Part shown: piece after piece, positions 46,025-57,281 of the stretch
How the letters are laid out: each line of letters opens with the position of its first letter
How positions within the stretch are numbered: the stretch's first letter is position 1
From: Cryptomeria japonica
Taxonomy: Eukaryota > Streptophyta > Pinopsida > Cupressales > Cupressaceae
DNA length: 64,000 nucleotides
Direction: 5' to 3'
Assembly (NCBI RefSeq): GCF_030272615.1
Contig: NC_081412.1
Span: forward strand, 19,261,932-19,325,931
Position numbers and translations under genes: made by a program
Notes under the pieces: model-generated
Database searches by the model: none
Told to the model about the DNA's origin: nothing
The model's input: only the letters and a program-made list of their open reading frames with translations

Positions 46025-46369
46025 ATCTCCCCCTTTGGCATTAATGGCAATACAAATATCAATGCCTCTGATTGTTGTTGTGATTGGTGAACATGAATTG
46101 TGGTTTACATTGCCAAGTATTCATCTTGCTCAGTCTGTCTTCAGTCTATCACTGGTTCACATAATCAGGCACATAATTCTTCTCTTTAATCACATAATTC
46201 TTCTCCTCCTTTGACAACAATGCCAAAGTGAAAGTAAAAAAATGTAATTCTGCTCTCACTGTGCATCAACAACATACTGCAACTAGATGCTCCCCCTATG
46301 AAAAACATGCACTTCTTCATCAATCCGTGTAAGATTCTACAAGTAATTCAGGGACTAATGCAATCAACA

Positions 46370-47202
46370 TCATGCTCAACTAACTTCATGAAGAGGGACA
46401 ACCCCCAGTTGACTTCTAAGATACTCAAAAGTGGTCTTAGGCAGAGGTTTGGTAAAGATATTTGCAAGCTACTCTATGGTAGAAACATGCTCCAAGATAA
46501 CATCTTTACATTGAACTTTTTTCCTTCAAGAAATGATACTTTAACTCAATATGCTTAGTCCTTGCGTGCAAAACAGGATTTTTAGAAATGTTTATTGCAC
46601 TCGTATTATCACATAGAATCTTTATAGGTTATGAAATTTTCTTCTTAAAACCTCCCAAAATGTGCCTCATCCACATAGCTTGTGTGCAATTCATATATGT
46701 TTCTACATACTCAGCTTCAGTAGTAGATTGCGAAGTACAACTCTGCTTTTTGCTACTCCATGAAACTAATCTTCCTCCAAGAAAGAAAGCTCCACCGGTA
46801 GTACTCTTTCGATCCTCAATATTTCTTGCCCAGTCAGCATCTGTGTACACTTTCAAATCAAAATTTCTACCATATAGATACCATAACCCATAGTCAACAA
46901 TACCTTTCAAATATCTGAAATCTAGCAACAATACCAGCTGCATGGGCAATATCCAGTCGACTATGAACAACATAGTGTAATTTGTCAATCATTGATCTAT
47001 ATTCCTTTTCATCTATAGACTTAGATGCATCATCCTTGGACAATTTACAACTTGTAACCATTAGGGTTCCAACTGGTTTATAGTTACTCATACCAAAAGT
47101 TTTTAACACCTCTTTCACATACTTGGATTGAGTAATGAAAATACCATTCTTCATCTGTTGTATCTGTAAGCCTATGGAATTTTTTATTTCCCCTACTAAT
47201 GA
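46370..47202 (-). pseudogene. G RNase H and end of reverse transcriptase
   Basis: 47154-46894 holds the connection segment (MKNGIFITQSKYVKEVLKTFG; EYRSMIDKLHYVVHSRLDI). 46988-46629 is RNase H (DADWARNIEDRKSTTGGAFFLG; SKKQSCTSQSTTEAEY). The C-terminal ending (IFTKPLP-like) reaches about 46370 in another frame. It joins the sequence at 49654 in frame when H is taken out. Confidence 0.88.
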
Positions 47203-47999
47203 TGTTGGAATTCTACACTCATATGAGATTGGTTGATGTTTTCATTGATGGAAACCAACTGGTATTAGGTTACATAGGATCACCGACAACAGGATATACA
47301 TCGGCACTAGCACCAACATTCATATATCACTAGCAACGAAGCATACTGGCACTCATGCCGACATGGAATAAAATTTTGTTTATTGTATTATAATGTAATT
47401 ATCTTTTGTGAGCCGACTTGACATATTGTAATTACTCATATAAGTATGAGAGATCATAAGTCATTTTGTAAGGTATGGTAATGTATGTATGAGAGATAGA
47501 GAATATTGTAATCAAGGAGATTATTGTATAAGCTAATTTAGTGACAACGAAGGTTTTTGGTTAAGGCATCTATCTAGGCTTAAACTGGTATTGAACCAAG
47601 CATTAGAGATGCTATTTTGAGCAGTACATTGTATTGGATTTTAATTATCCATTTTGTAGTCAGTGAGACTCTTCTAAGAAGTGAGCTCTAGGCTGTTGGC
47701 CTTCCTACATGTGCATGCCCTTATTGTAAGTAGTATTTATTCATTGGATAGTGAGTAAATATTATGGGTCACAAATCCCACTGAGGTTTTTCCCACACCA
47801 GGTTTCCTCACTAAAATATCTTGTGTTATGATGTGTTTTTATGTTGTCTTTATTATTTGTGTTTACTGCATTAATTCTTGTTTACTGGTACACTATTTTG
47901 GGTTGCAAAGTTATTAATAAGTTTAAATATTCAACTAACTGGTTAGACACTGATTCACCCCCCCTCTTAGTGTCTTTGGGACTGCCATTGAATCTAACA
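47203..47999 (+). repeat. H 5' LTR
   Basis: 797 bp, TGTTGGAATTCTACACTC...TTGAATCTAACA, with the copia-type poly-C block before CTCTTAGTGTC. Confidence 0.94.
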
Positions 48000-48001
48000 A
48001 T

Positions 48002-48013
48002 TGGTATCAGAGC
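48002..48013 (+). promoter_or_regulatory. H primer-binding site
   Basis: TGGTATCAGAGC, perfect, two bases after the LTR. Confidence 0.94.
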
Positions 48014-48070
48014 TTGGTCCTCTATTTGTAAAAGCCTAACAACTTGAGGATAATTCTGAAACGGGTACTA

Positions 48071-48649
48071 ATGGAGAGTTTGAGAAAATAGTTGTAAGGA
48101 GCTCTTGAAGATTTTGATGCTGAAAAATTGAAGAACATCAAACTTGAAGATGATCTGAGGACTACACAAGAATTCATTAAAGGACTTTAGGAGAACCTAG
48201 TTATAGCACAAAACAAGAGAAAAGAACTTCGTGAAAAAATGCAGAATCATGATGATGAAAAGGAATCTCTTAGAGATATTGCAGATAAGTTGAGACAAGA
48301 GAACAATAACATGAGGAATGAAATGCAAGATCTGACAATAAGGCTATGTAAGGATATTGAAGATAGGAAGAAGAATGAAGAAGACTTGACTAGGAGATGT
48401 AATGATGGAGAAAATGAAAATCTGAGACTTGGTCCAAGTTTGGATAGTTTGGTTATTCAGAGAGCTGAACTAACTAAGGAAACAATTCATGGAGAACAAT
48501 CACTGGAGCAACAAATGCACTATCTCACTAGTATGATCCAATAGATTGAGGCAACTCTTTTTGATAGTGGGAAGTTTATGCAGAATTTGAACCTAGTTTT
48601 GGAAGATATTTTTCAAATAGTAATCAACCAGTTACAGACTTTGAGGTAG
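48071..48649 (+). pseudogene. H coiled-coil protein (function unknown)
   Basis: 192 codons from MESLRK to the stop at 48647-48649, with in-frame stops at codons 7, 9, 40 and 158. The translation is almost entirely Glu/Lys/Leu/Asn/Asp-rich with heptad spacing (LRDIADKLRQENNNMRNEM), so a long coiled coil is likely. No Gag motif, knuckle or enzyme site is seen. It is not alignable by eye to the D protein beyond general composition. As the only frame between the LTRs it may aid packaging, or be a captured fragment. Confidence 0.6.
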
Positions 48650-48837
48650 AAATTTTGTATTCTTTGATTTTTTTGACATCCTTTTTCATTTATGCCAAAG
48701 GGGGAGTAGTGGAGAGAAAAATAAATGTACAAAGGAGATCACTTTCTCAGGGGGAGCACATCTTTTGGGATTTCATTTTTCGATGATAGTTTTGGATTTT
48801 TCTCATGAGTGTTGCCATCAATGCCAAAGGGGGAGAT

Positions 48838-49653
48838 TGTTGGCATTCTACACTCATATGAGATTGGTTGATGTTGTCATTGATGGAAGCCAACCGGTAT
48901 TAGGTTACATAAGATCACCGACAACAGGTTACACACTGGTATTGGAATTGGTAAGTGCTTACACTAACATTCATATATCACCGGTAACAAAGCATACCAA
49001 CACTCAGGCCGACATGGAATAATTTTTTGTTTATTGTATTATAATGTAATTATCTTTTGTGATCCGACTTGATATATTGTAATTACTCATATAAGTATGA
49101 GATCTCATAAGTCATTTTGTAAGGTATGGTAATGTATGTATGAGAGATAGGGAATATTGTAATTAAGGATATTATTATATAATATGATTTAGTGACAGCA
49201 AAGGTTTTTGGTTAAGGTATCTATCTAGGCTTAAACCGATACTAAACCAAGCATTAGATATGATATTTTGAGCAACACATTATATTAGATTTTAATTATC
49301 CATTTTGTAGTCAGTGAGACTCTTCTAAGCAATGAGCTCTAGGCGGTTGGCCTTCCTACATGTGCAAGCCCCTATTGTAAGTAGTATTTATTCATTGGCC
49401 AGTGAGTAAATATTGTGGGTCACAAATCCCACCGAGATTTTTCCCACATCAGATTTTCTCGTTAAAATATCTTGTGTTATGATGTGTTTCTATCTTATCT
49501 CTGTTATTTGTGTTTTTTGCATTAATTCTTGTTTACCGTTACACTATTTTGGGTTGGAAAGTTATTATTAAATTTAAATATTCAAATAACTGGTTAGACA
49601 CTGATTCACCCCCCCCCCTCTCAGTGTCTTTGGTACTGTCATTGAATCTAACA
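48838..49653 (+). repeat. H 3' LTR
   Basis: 816 bp, TGTTGGCATTCTACACTC...TGAATCTAACA. Compared with the 5' LTR it has an extra stretch near 48940-48965 and scattered substitutions. Confidence 0.94.
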
Positions 49654-50440
49654 AATGACATCTCAAATTCAACTTTCATTTCATTAGAAAAACAATTACT
49701 CATGTCATCATTACCTCCAAATATAATGTCATCAACAAATACTTCACTAACCAGTATATCATCTCCTTTAGACTTGAAATAAATGTTGATGTCATCACTG
49801 GTTCTACCAAATCCTATCTTCATTAGATGAGTATAAAGTCTTTCATACCATGCTCTGGGTTCTTGCTTTAATCTATACAAATCTTTATGCAATTTGCATA
49901 CCATATATTCCTTATCTGTCAATGCATAACCATCAAGCAACTCTTTATAAACTTCTACTTCCAATATCCCATTCAAAAATGCAGACTTGACATCCATCTG
50001 GTATACTTTAAACTTTTTATGTGCTACAAATGCAAGTAATGTTCTGACACCTTCCACTCTTGCTACTGGTGCAAACGTTTCTCCATAGTCTTCTCCTTCT
50101 TCTTGTGCATAACCTTTGCAGACTAATCTTGCCTTATTCCGAACTACAACACCGTCTTCATTTAACTTTTTTCTAAATACCCATTTAGTACCTATAACAT
50201 TCTTGTTTACCGGTTGAGGTACTAGGGTCCAAGTCTGGTTCTTCTCAATTTGATCCAACTCTTCCTCCATAGCTTTCACCCAATGATAATCACCAAATGC
50301 CTCTTTAGCACTTCTAGGTTCAAAATCGGAGATCATGCAAGAGTTCTCTCTTAACCTCCTTCTAGTTAGTACTCCAACATCCTTATCCCCAACTATCTAT
50401 TTAGGATTGTGATTCAATCTCACATGCCTAGGTATAACAT
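49654..50440 (-). pseudogene. G reverse transcriptase, N-terminal and catalytic part
   Basis: 50336-49654 is open: ELDQIEKNQTWTLVPQP, TKWVFRKKLNEDG, FAPVARVEGVRTLLAF, MDVKSAFLNG and the catalytic box VFVDDIIFGGNDD, then VEFEMS, where element H cuts in. All key residues visible here are kept. The tail of the open frame past 49654 (RFNDSTKDTERGGG) is read from the H LTR and is not native. Confidence 0.93.
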
Positions 50441-50639
50441 GATCATTCTCTTTAGGTTCAGCTTCTTCATTGTCATCTTCTTTTGAATTTATTTTTTCCG
50501 GTTGAACAAGTACACTAGGATTTTCTTTATCAGTTTCTGTCTTAACAGTTTCAAGTTCCAAAAGAAAAATGCAAGGATCTTCAACCTTTTTGTCTGAACT
50601 TGTTCCTTCAACAACTTGAGGACATTCATCTACACAAAG

Positions 50640-52130
50640 ATCAACACTCTCAACAATTCTCTATGTCCAGTTGTTGAAGCATTTATAGGCCTTACTCTTG
50701 GTGGAATAGCCAAGAAATATGCCTTCATCTCTCTTAGTTTCAAAATTGCTTACGTAATCACCTCTTTTAATTAAATATTTGCTTCCAAATATTTTAAAAT
50801 AAATAACATCAGGTGATCTCCCATACCAATATTCATAAGGGGTTTTATCCTTACCTTTTTTCATCAGAACCCGGTTCATTGTATAGACTGTTGTGCTTAT
50901 AGCTTCTCTCCAAAAAAAATTCCCACATCTCCTTGTATCAACATTGTCCTAGCCGCTTCAGCTACTATTCGGTTGTTTGTTTCTGATACACCATTCTATT
51001 GTGGTGTCCTAGGTGCATATAGTTGCCTCTTTATACCATTATCATCATAGTACTTAGTGAATTCCTCAGAAGTAAATTCACCACCTTGATTTGTTCTTAG
51101 ACATTTAATCTTTTTTCCACTCGCTTTCTTAGCTAAGGCTCTGAATGCCTTGAATTTACCAAAAGCTTCATTTTTATCCTTCAAGAATGTGACCCACCTC
51201 ATCCTTGAACTGCCATCAATGAAGATCATAAAGTATCTATCACCTTGAATGCTTCTTGTTCTTATTGGTCCACATAGATCAATACGAACCAAAGCTATTA
51301 AGTGTTTTGTTGAGAAGGACTTGCTCCTGAAAGTTGAGGAAGCCATCTTTCCTAATTGACATTCTTTACAAAGAGCATTAACCGATTTGTCTAGTTGAGG
51401 AAAACCTCTTACTGTCTTAAACTTGCTAAATTTACCATTCTGTTGTGGTGTCCTAGGTGCATATAGTTGCCTCTTTATACCATTATCATCATAGTACTTA
51501 GTAAATTCCTCAGAAGTAAATTCACCACCTTGATCTGTTCTTAGACATTTAATCTTTTTTCCACTCGCTTTCTTAGCTAAGGCTCTGAATGCCTTGAATT
51601 TACCAAAAGCTTCATTTTTATCCTTCAAGAATGTGACCCACCTCATCCTTGAACTGTTATCAGTGAAGATCATAAAGTATCTATCACCTTGAATGCTTCT
51701 TGTTCTTATTGGTCCACATAGATCAATATGAACCAAAGATAACAAGTGTTTTGTTGAGAAGGACTTGCTCCTGAAAGTTGAGGAAGCCATCTTTCCTAAT
51801 TGACATTCTTTACAAAGAGCATTAACTGATTTGTCTAGTTGAGGAAAACCTCTTACTGTCTTAAACTTGCTAAATTTAACAATATTTTTAAAATTAATAT
51901 GACAAAATCTCCTATGCCAAAGCTAGCTATCATTGATCCTTGCAATCAAATAGTTTCTAACTTTAGGATTGAGATGGAATAGATTACCTCTAGTTTGTTT
52001 ACCGGTTACAATCAATTCACCTTTGTTGTCAAAGATTTTGCACATACCATTTATTAACTCCAGTGGGTATCCTTTTTCATTAAGTTGTACCACACTCAGA
52101 AGATTGTGCTTTAGGCCTTCAACCCAATAG
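50640..52130 (-). pseudogene. G integrase with a 444-bp in-frame tandem duplication
   Basis: Pre-integrase region at about 52130-51880 (HRRFCHINF). The catalytic core follows twice: copy 51435-51878 and copy 50991-51434, 148 codons each. Each has KECQLGKMASSTFRSK, HIDLCGP or RIDLCGP, RTDQGGEF or RTNQGGEF, and ends RTPQQNG. The last acidic residue (NGVSETNNR) follows near 50985. 50879-50661 is the C-terminal part (TPYEYWYGRSPDVIYFKIFG). In the 3' copy the second catalytic Asp reads Asn. The junction stays open, so a 264-codon frame spans both copies. Confidence 0.92.
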
Positions 52131-52518
52131 ATATTGTTAACACTTCTTTCCCATTAAGAGAAATAACTCCTTTGTCTTTAACCATACATGGTGAGTCATT
52201 GCCAAATCTGACAACACCACAATCAAATTCTTTCAAGGAAATAAATTTTCTTTGATCACAAGTCATGTGATGTGAACAACCACTATCAATGATCTAATCA
52301 TCAGAGTTATCCATCATGGATACTAGTGCCTTCTGATCTGATAATTCTTCCTTAATATCAACAAACACAATATCTTCACTAGCATTATAATCATATTCTT
52401 AATCAATAATACCACTGTCAATAGCTACAAGACAATCTCTCTTGGCTTTACCCTTATACTTCTTAAATTTGTCTCTTTTGTACTCATTTTCACCATTAGG
52501 GAAATTAGCTACTATATG
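52131..52518 (-). pseudogene. G protease region
   Basis: Element-strand translation gives IIDSGCSHHMTCDQRKFISLKEF near 52225-52300, the copia retropepsin with an intact DSG triad, preceded by the basic end of Gag (KKYKGKAKRD). A stop lies near 52295, just ahead of the active site. Confidence 0.85.
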
Positions 52519-53678
52519 TGATGAATACTAAGAGGGGGGTTGAATTGGTATTCAAAAATTACTGTCCTAAAAACACTTTAACAGTCTAGTGGTAAACCAG
52601 TAAAATAGTTTAACAGACAAACCGGTTAACACACATGCAAACCAAATAGAAAACAAGGCATTCACCCACAGAAGCAACAACACCATAACACAAAAGATTT
52701 AACATGGAAACCCAAGTGGGAAAAAACCACGGTGAGATGGAACTCACAAGTAACTATCTGTAGAATAGAAACCAAACTGGTTAAGGTCAGACCGGTTAAG
52801 GTCTTACAACATTCTTTACCAAAACAGATCATGTTAGGAATCTCAATCTCTGTTAGGAGATAAGTCCGGTTAAGGACTACCTTGCTAGAGGATTTTAGAT
52901 CCACAGACATGAACCACCTTGTTAGAGGATTTACAAAAGGCTTTTTGGGCCTACCCGGTTAAAGGATTCAGACTTGTCAAAGATGTTAATAATCAACAAG
53001 AGTATTGATCTATATGATAGCAAATATTGCTCGGTTAGATCCTTGATAGCTCATTCTTAATGTATTCCAGCATTACTTCAGTCTCCCATACATTCATGTT
53101 CTACCTTCTCTCGCAGACCTGATCTTCTTCTCTACAATCTCACTTACAAAAAGTAGTTGGACTTTTATCAACCCTTACAATCTCAAACTTTTTCCAACCA
53201 TCTAAAACCATAGACGTGATGTCCTTATAAAGGAATCTGATTTCACGTTGGTCTAATAGAATTACATGCAAATTCCTAGGTTCACTGTATCTAGACAAAA
53301 AACACCACTAAAGTGTCAGCACCGCCAAAGACACGGTGGATGGTAACTCATCACACAATGGAGTATTGCCGGTTCAAACAAAGTACCGGTTAACACAAAA
53401 TACCGGTTGCTGGTTTGACAAAAATGAAGACTGGGAAATATGTGTTCTACCGCTATGTTCCTTTGAACTACTTGAGCTCCCCATGCCGCTTGGAGTCCTA
53501 ATGCCACTTGGGTCCGGTAAAACACTTCCTGCATAACACTGATAGTCTAAAGACTAACACATCATACCGGTTGGAACAAATGTCGGTTGAGCTTAACTCA
53601 TACATACAAAAAGGTGATCTCAAAGCAAGTGTGTGTCCATCAATGATAATCACAGCATAATCATAAAAAATGCCAACA
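52519..53678 (-). mobile_element. I: solo LTR of another copia family
   Basis: 1,160 bp, TGATGAATACTAAG...AAAAATGCCAACA, flanked by perfect atatg (52514-52518, 53679-53683). It contains the GTGGTTTTTTCCC signature in minus orientation and many ACCGGT motifs. Removing it rejoins the Gag zinc-knuckle frame of G (CNKIGHI|VANFPN). It is not the LTR of G, H, C or A. Confidence 0.95.
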
Positions 53679-54505
53679 ATATGACCAATTTTGTTGCATG
53701 CAAAACATTTTAAAGGTAGCTTACCTTTATATTTACCGTTGCCTCTAGGAAGTCATTTTGCCAATAATGCTTCAAGTCCCACTAAGTTGTCTTCATCATC
53801 AACATCTCTGCTGGATCTAGATTCATAGCTATGACTAGCATCTTTACTTCTTCTCACAGATGGGTTAGAAAAATAAGCTCTAAATGCATATTTTGATCTC
53901 TGTACACTACCATCATAGTCATTTAGCTCAAAACCAGTAAGTTTGCCAATAATAGAGTCAAGAGATACCTTAGATTTGTCAATGGACCTCGGCTCCTAAA
54001 TAGCTGTAACTCAGATAACATAGACCAGTAACAAGGTTCTCAGTACCTTACTGATTACTGTGGCATCTTCCACTTTCCCTCTTGCACTCTTAATCTCTAC
54101 TACTATCTTTTTTATCCTTTGACCATACTATTGGATGTTCTCACCTTCAGACATTCTCATATCATCAAATTTTCCTCTTAGACTTTCTTCTTTAGCAATC
54201 TTGACATGCTCATCACTGCTATATATATCTTCTATTTTCTTCCATACTTCATATTTAGTTTCAAGACCATGAACATCTACATATTCAACATCAGACAGGG
54301 TACTGATAATAGCCTCTAATGCTTGATGATTTTCTTGTTGTTCTTTCTTTTGATCATCAGTTAGGATTCTGGTAGGTTTAATATACTTAGTTTCTACATG
54401 ATCCCAATATTGACTACCATGACTCTTGATGTAAATATTCATTTTATCGCTCCATATTCTATAGTTATCTTTGTTGAACTTCAAACCTTCTTTCTTCATC
54501 ATGAT
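53679..54505 (-). pseudogene. G Gag
   Basis: 54502-54128 starts MMKKEGLKFNKDNYRIW and holds the N-terminal Gag part, ending in a stop at MSEGENIQ. Continuation in other frames to 53679 includes the knuckle start CFACNKIGH; after solo LTR I is removed the last Cys position reads Phe. Start and spacing to the primer-binding site are as in C1. Confidence 0.9.
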
Positions 54506-54559
54506 CTACAATATCTTTTCCACAAGCTGTTAGGCTTTTAGATAAAGAGGACCAGAGAT

Positions 54560-54571
54560 GCTCTGATACCA
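54560..54571 (-). promoter_or_regulatory. G primer-binding site
   Basis: TGGTATCAGAGC in element sense, two bases inside the 5' LTR. Confidence 0.94.
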
Positions 54572-54573
54572 AT

Positions 54574-56014
54574 TGTTGGTATGATGAAAGAATAAGTATC
54601 CAGTAGAATACTGAGAGGGGGAGTGAATTAGTATATTGAAAAACTGATACAAAGTTCCCAAACTCAAACTCAAACTCACAAAGTAAACTTTTCTCAATCA
54701 ATATCAATATTCATAAGAATACTTGACATTAACCAGTTTGATAGTTATGACAACTTAATAGTAAACAACTTCAACTTTTATGAATATAAACAATGCTTAA
54801 AACATAACTCAACATATTCATCCTTCAGTGATTCATCAGAAATTATTCTAATCAACATATAATATCACATCCACAAAAGTATTTACCACTAGACACAAAT
54901 GTTTATACGTAGAAAACCCAAATAGGTAAAAACCATGGTGAGATGGGACTCACAAAGATAGATATCTGAACTCTTCTAAAGTTCACCCTATTAGGAGCCA
55001 AAGCCTATTAGAGCTTTACAATAAGTCCTATTAAGAACTAATTCCTATTTAGGAATCACCAGGTTAAGGGATTTACAAATATGCCTTGATGAAAAGCACA
55101 ATACCTTGTTAGGAGTAACCCCATTGGAGGATTTAAGAATCCAAGCTAATGGACCACCTTGTTAGAGGGTTTAATGAGTAACCAAGCTTATTAGAGCTTA
55201 CCCGGTTAAGGGATTTCACTTTTCCTGTAATTGTTAGAAAACAATAGGTTTTGTTGATTTGTCTAAATAGAACTACATTTGCTTGATCAGATCCTTCTTA
55301 AGCTTCAATCTGTCTTTGCTCAAAGTACAAATCCATTCATCGGTTAGGAAACCGCACACTCACAAGTTTGTGCCAATCTTGTCAACTTTGCCAACACTTT
55401 TATAGACAACTTCATCGACCTTAAATACACAAACAATTAGGTCGGTAACACAACAAAAACCTAATTCTCATCATCAAGAACACAAACAAGTTAGTACAAT
55501 CTTGATCATTAGAAATCATGACAATATATTCACATTCTTCAAGAAAATTCCAACCGCTCCATGATGACCACTTCATTGGACTTTGTAACTCATCACACGC
55601 TGTGCATTAGATGCAATCCACTTTTCTCCTTTCCAAGAAATCAAACAAACGCACCAAATCAATTTGAACTTATCCTTGTACAATGATCACATGTGTCTCC
55701 ATCATTTCCGCTCATCAGGTAATAAACCAACAAACTTGATTGGTTAGGGTTTATCAACAGGTTGGGGTTTACCAGTTACCTTACATAGACAGGTTTGACC
55801 CTTCATACCGATTTGTTGGTTTTACTCACAAACTTTACATACTGGTTACAACATTTTCATAAATCTCTTCTTACCTGTTTACAAGACAAAAGCAATAACA
55901 ACAATAACATCAACAATATCATGAATACCATTATACCGGTTCAATTGACATCAATGATAAAATATCGTTAATGCAATCTATATGGAAAATGCCAACAATC
56001 TCAAAGTGCCAACA
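54574..56014 (-). repeat. G 5' LTR
   Basis: 1,441 bp, TGTTGGTATGATG...AAGTGCCAACA on the plus strand. Confidence 0.94.
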
Positions 56015-56019
56015 GATAG

Positions 56020-57281
56020 GGGTGCCATGCTCTGGTCCTATTCTGTCTGACAGGAAGCTGCAATTGAAAGGTTGCAATCTGAAGGTTCTAAGTCACCACT
56101 TGGTTGAAAATCACCTGAAAGTGGGGGGACTAGAGCACCACACCCTTGTCCTAGACAATACTAGGGCACCACACCCCTGTCCTTGATTATTTTAGGGTAG
56201 ATCTAAAGATTGCAATTGTCCCTATGTCTTCTGCTGATCCTAAAAGTCTCTCAAGTACCTGTACCTACACCTATAACTAAAAAGAGAGGGTTTGGGTGGC
56301 TATGTAGGATTTAAACTTAGTCAAACCCTTGTTTCAGTGATTTTCACCACCACAAATAGCTGATAATGTATTGAAAATGTGTGTTCTATTACCTTGTGTC
56401 TATGCAAGATCCTAAATGAGAAAGATAAGAAACTGGAGCTACCCTACACTTTGGAGAGTAAACCCTAAATGCATGTAAATGCAAATATAAATGAGAATGA
56501 GAAATCCCTAAATCAGATGTACTAAATGATCTAAATCATGAATGTAAATGTGAAAATGAGTATAAAGAAGCTCATACAAAGACATGAAAATAACAAGAAA
56601 CCATACCCATCCCCAAGGGAGAGATATAAGCCACTTGATCTCCTATTATTCTTCAATGTCTTCAAGGCTCCTAATTGATGATGAATTCTTGATCAATTAT
56701 TGATGAATGTTGTTTAATGTTGTTGAAGTATCCACATAAGCTTATCTTTTACTACGTAGAAGGCTCCTTGTAATCACTAGCTTCTTTTTCCTTAGATCTT
56801 AGTTGTCCTCAAATGAATAAAGAGAGCTCTTATATATGAAACCATAGATCTTAATTCCTTGTTTAGGATGACCTAGGATTTTAATTTCCCACCAATTTCT
56901 TGGGGTTAAGCATTATAATATTATAGAATTATAATCCCAAAATTTTGAGAAAAATATGAGGGACTGGGTGCACTTTGCACATGGTCTGACTAACTTTTCA
57001 CCCAATTTTCAGGGCTATTAGATATAATGATATTAGAGAAAATCCCAAAGTTACAATTGATATTGAGATGTTTTGACATGCGAAATCGGGCATTAAAGGT
57101 CAAAATAAATGATAATTAGGGTTTATGATTTAATGATTTATTGGAGGAATAAAATAAAAAGGGGCACACTTAGGGTAAAGGGCCCAATTTTATGATGTAT
57201 GAAGTGATGAAATATGACTTTAGATTTAATTAAATTTATTAATTAAATTCTTAAAGGGAAATTATAATACAAGATGCAAAC
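56020..57281 (-). repeat. F 5' LTR, outer part
   Basis: From 57012 it matches the 38058-38387 remnant. It contains a quasi-palindromic block at 56939-57012 related to the E1 leader stem-loops. It is broken off after gatgcaaac by C1. Confidence 0.8.

Larger units (their letters stand above)
47203..49653 (+). mobile_element. H: small non-autonomous LTR element with a coiled-coil ORF
   Basis: 2,451 bp with LTRs 47203-47999 and 48838-49653 and perfect aatga duplications (47198-47202, 49654-49658). It has a perfect primer-binding site, polypurine tract gccaaagggggagat and a single 192-codon broken frame. It has no Pol domains. Taking it out with one duplication restores the reverse transcriptase frame of G across VEFEMS|LVGEIK, confirming both ends. 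Confidence 0.96.
44586..56014 (-). mobile_element. G: Ty1/copia retrotransposon with nested H and solo LTR I
   Basis: Bounded by gatag (44581-44585, 56015-56019). LTRs are 44586-46024 and 54574-56014. The polypurine tract (ATGCCAAAGGGGGAGAT in element sense) is at 46025-46041 and the primer-binding site at 54560-54571. Gag and Pol remnants follow the copia order on the minus strand. Without H (2,456 bp with duplication) and I (1,165 bp) it would be about 7.8 kb. It is closest to C1 and C2, sharing the LTR 3' end and the Gag start MMKKEGLKFN. Confidence 0.95.
38058..57281 (-). mobile_element. F: Ty3-like LTR element, degenerate, heavily nested
   Basis: Minus-strand element. The 3' LTR remnant is 38058-38387; the interior is 38388-44237; the 5' LTR is 44238-44585 continued at 56020-57281 after element G. 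It has a polypurine tract and primer-binding site of the E1 type. Coding remnants include a plant Ty3-type aspartic protease and a repetitive ORF, without recognisable reverse transcriptase or integrase. A SINE, G and C1 are inserted in it. The last roughly 65 bp of the 5' LTR, present at 38321-38387, are cut off by C1. Confidence 0.82.
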
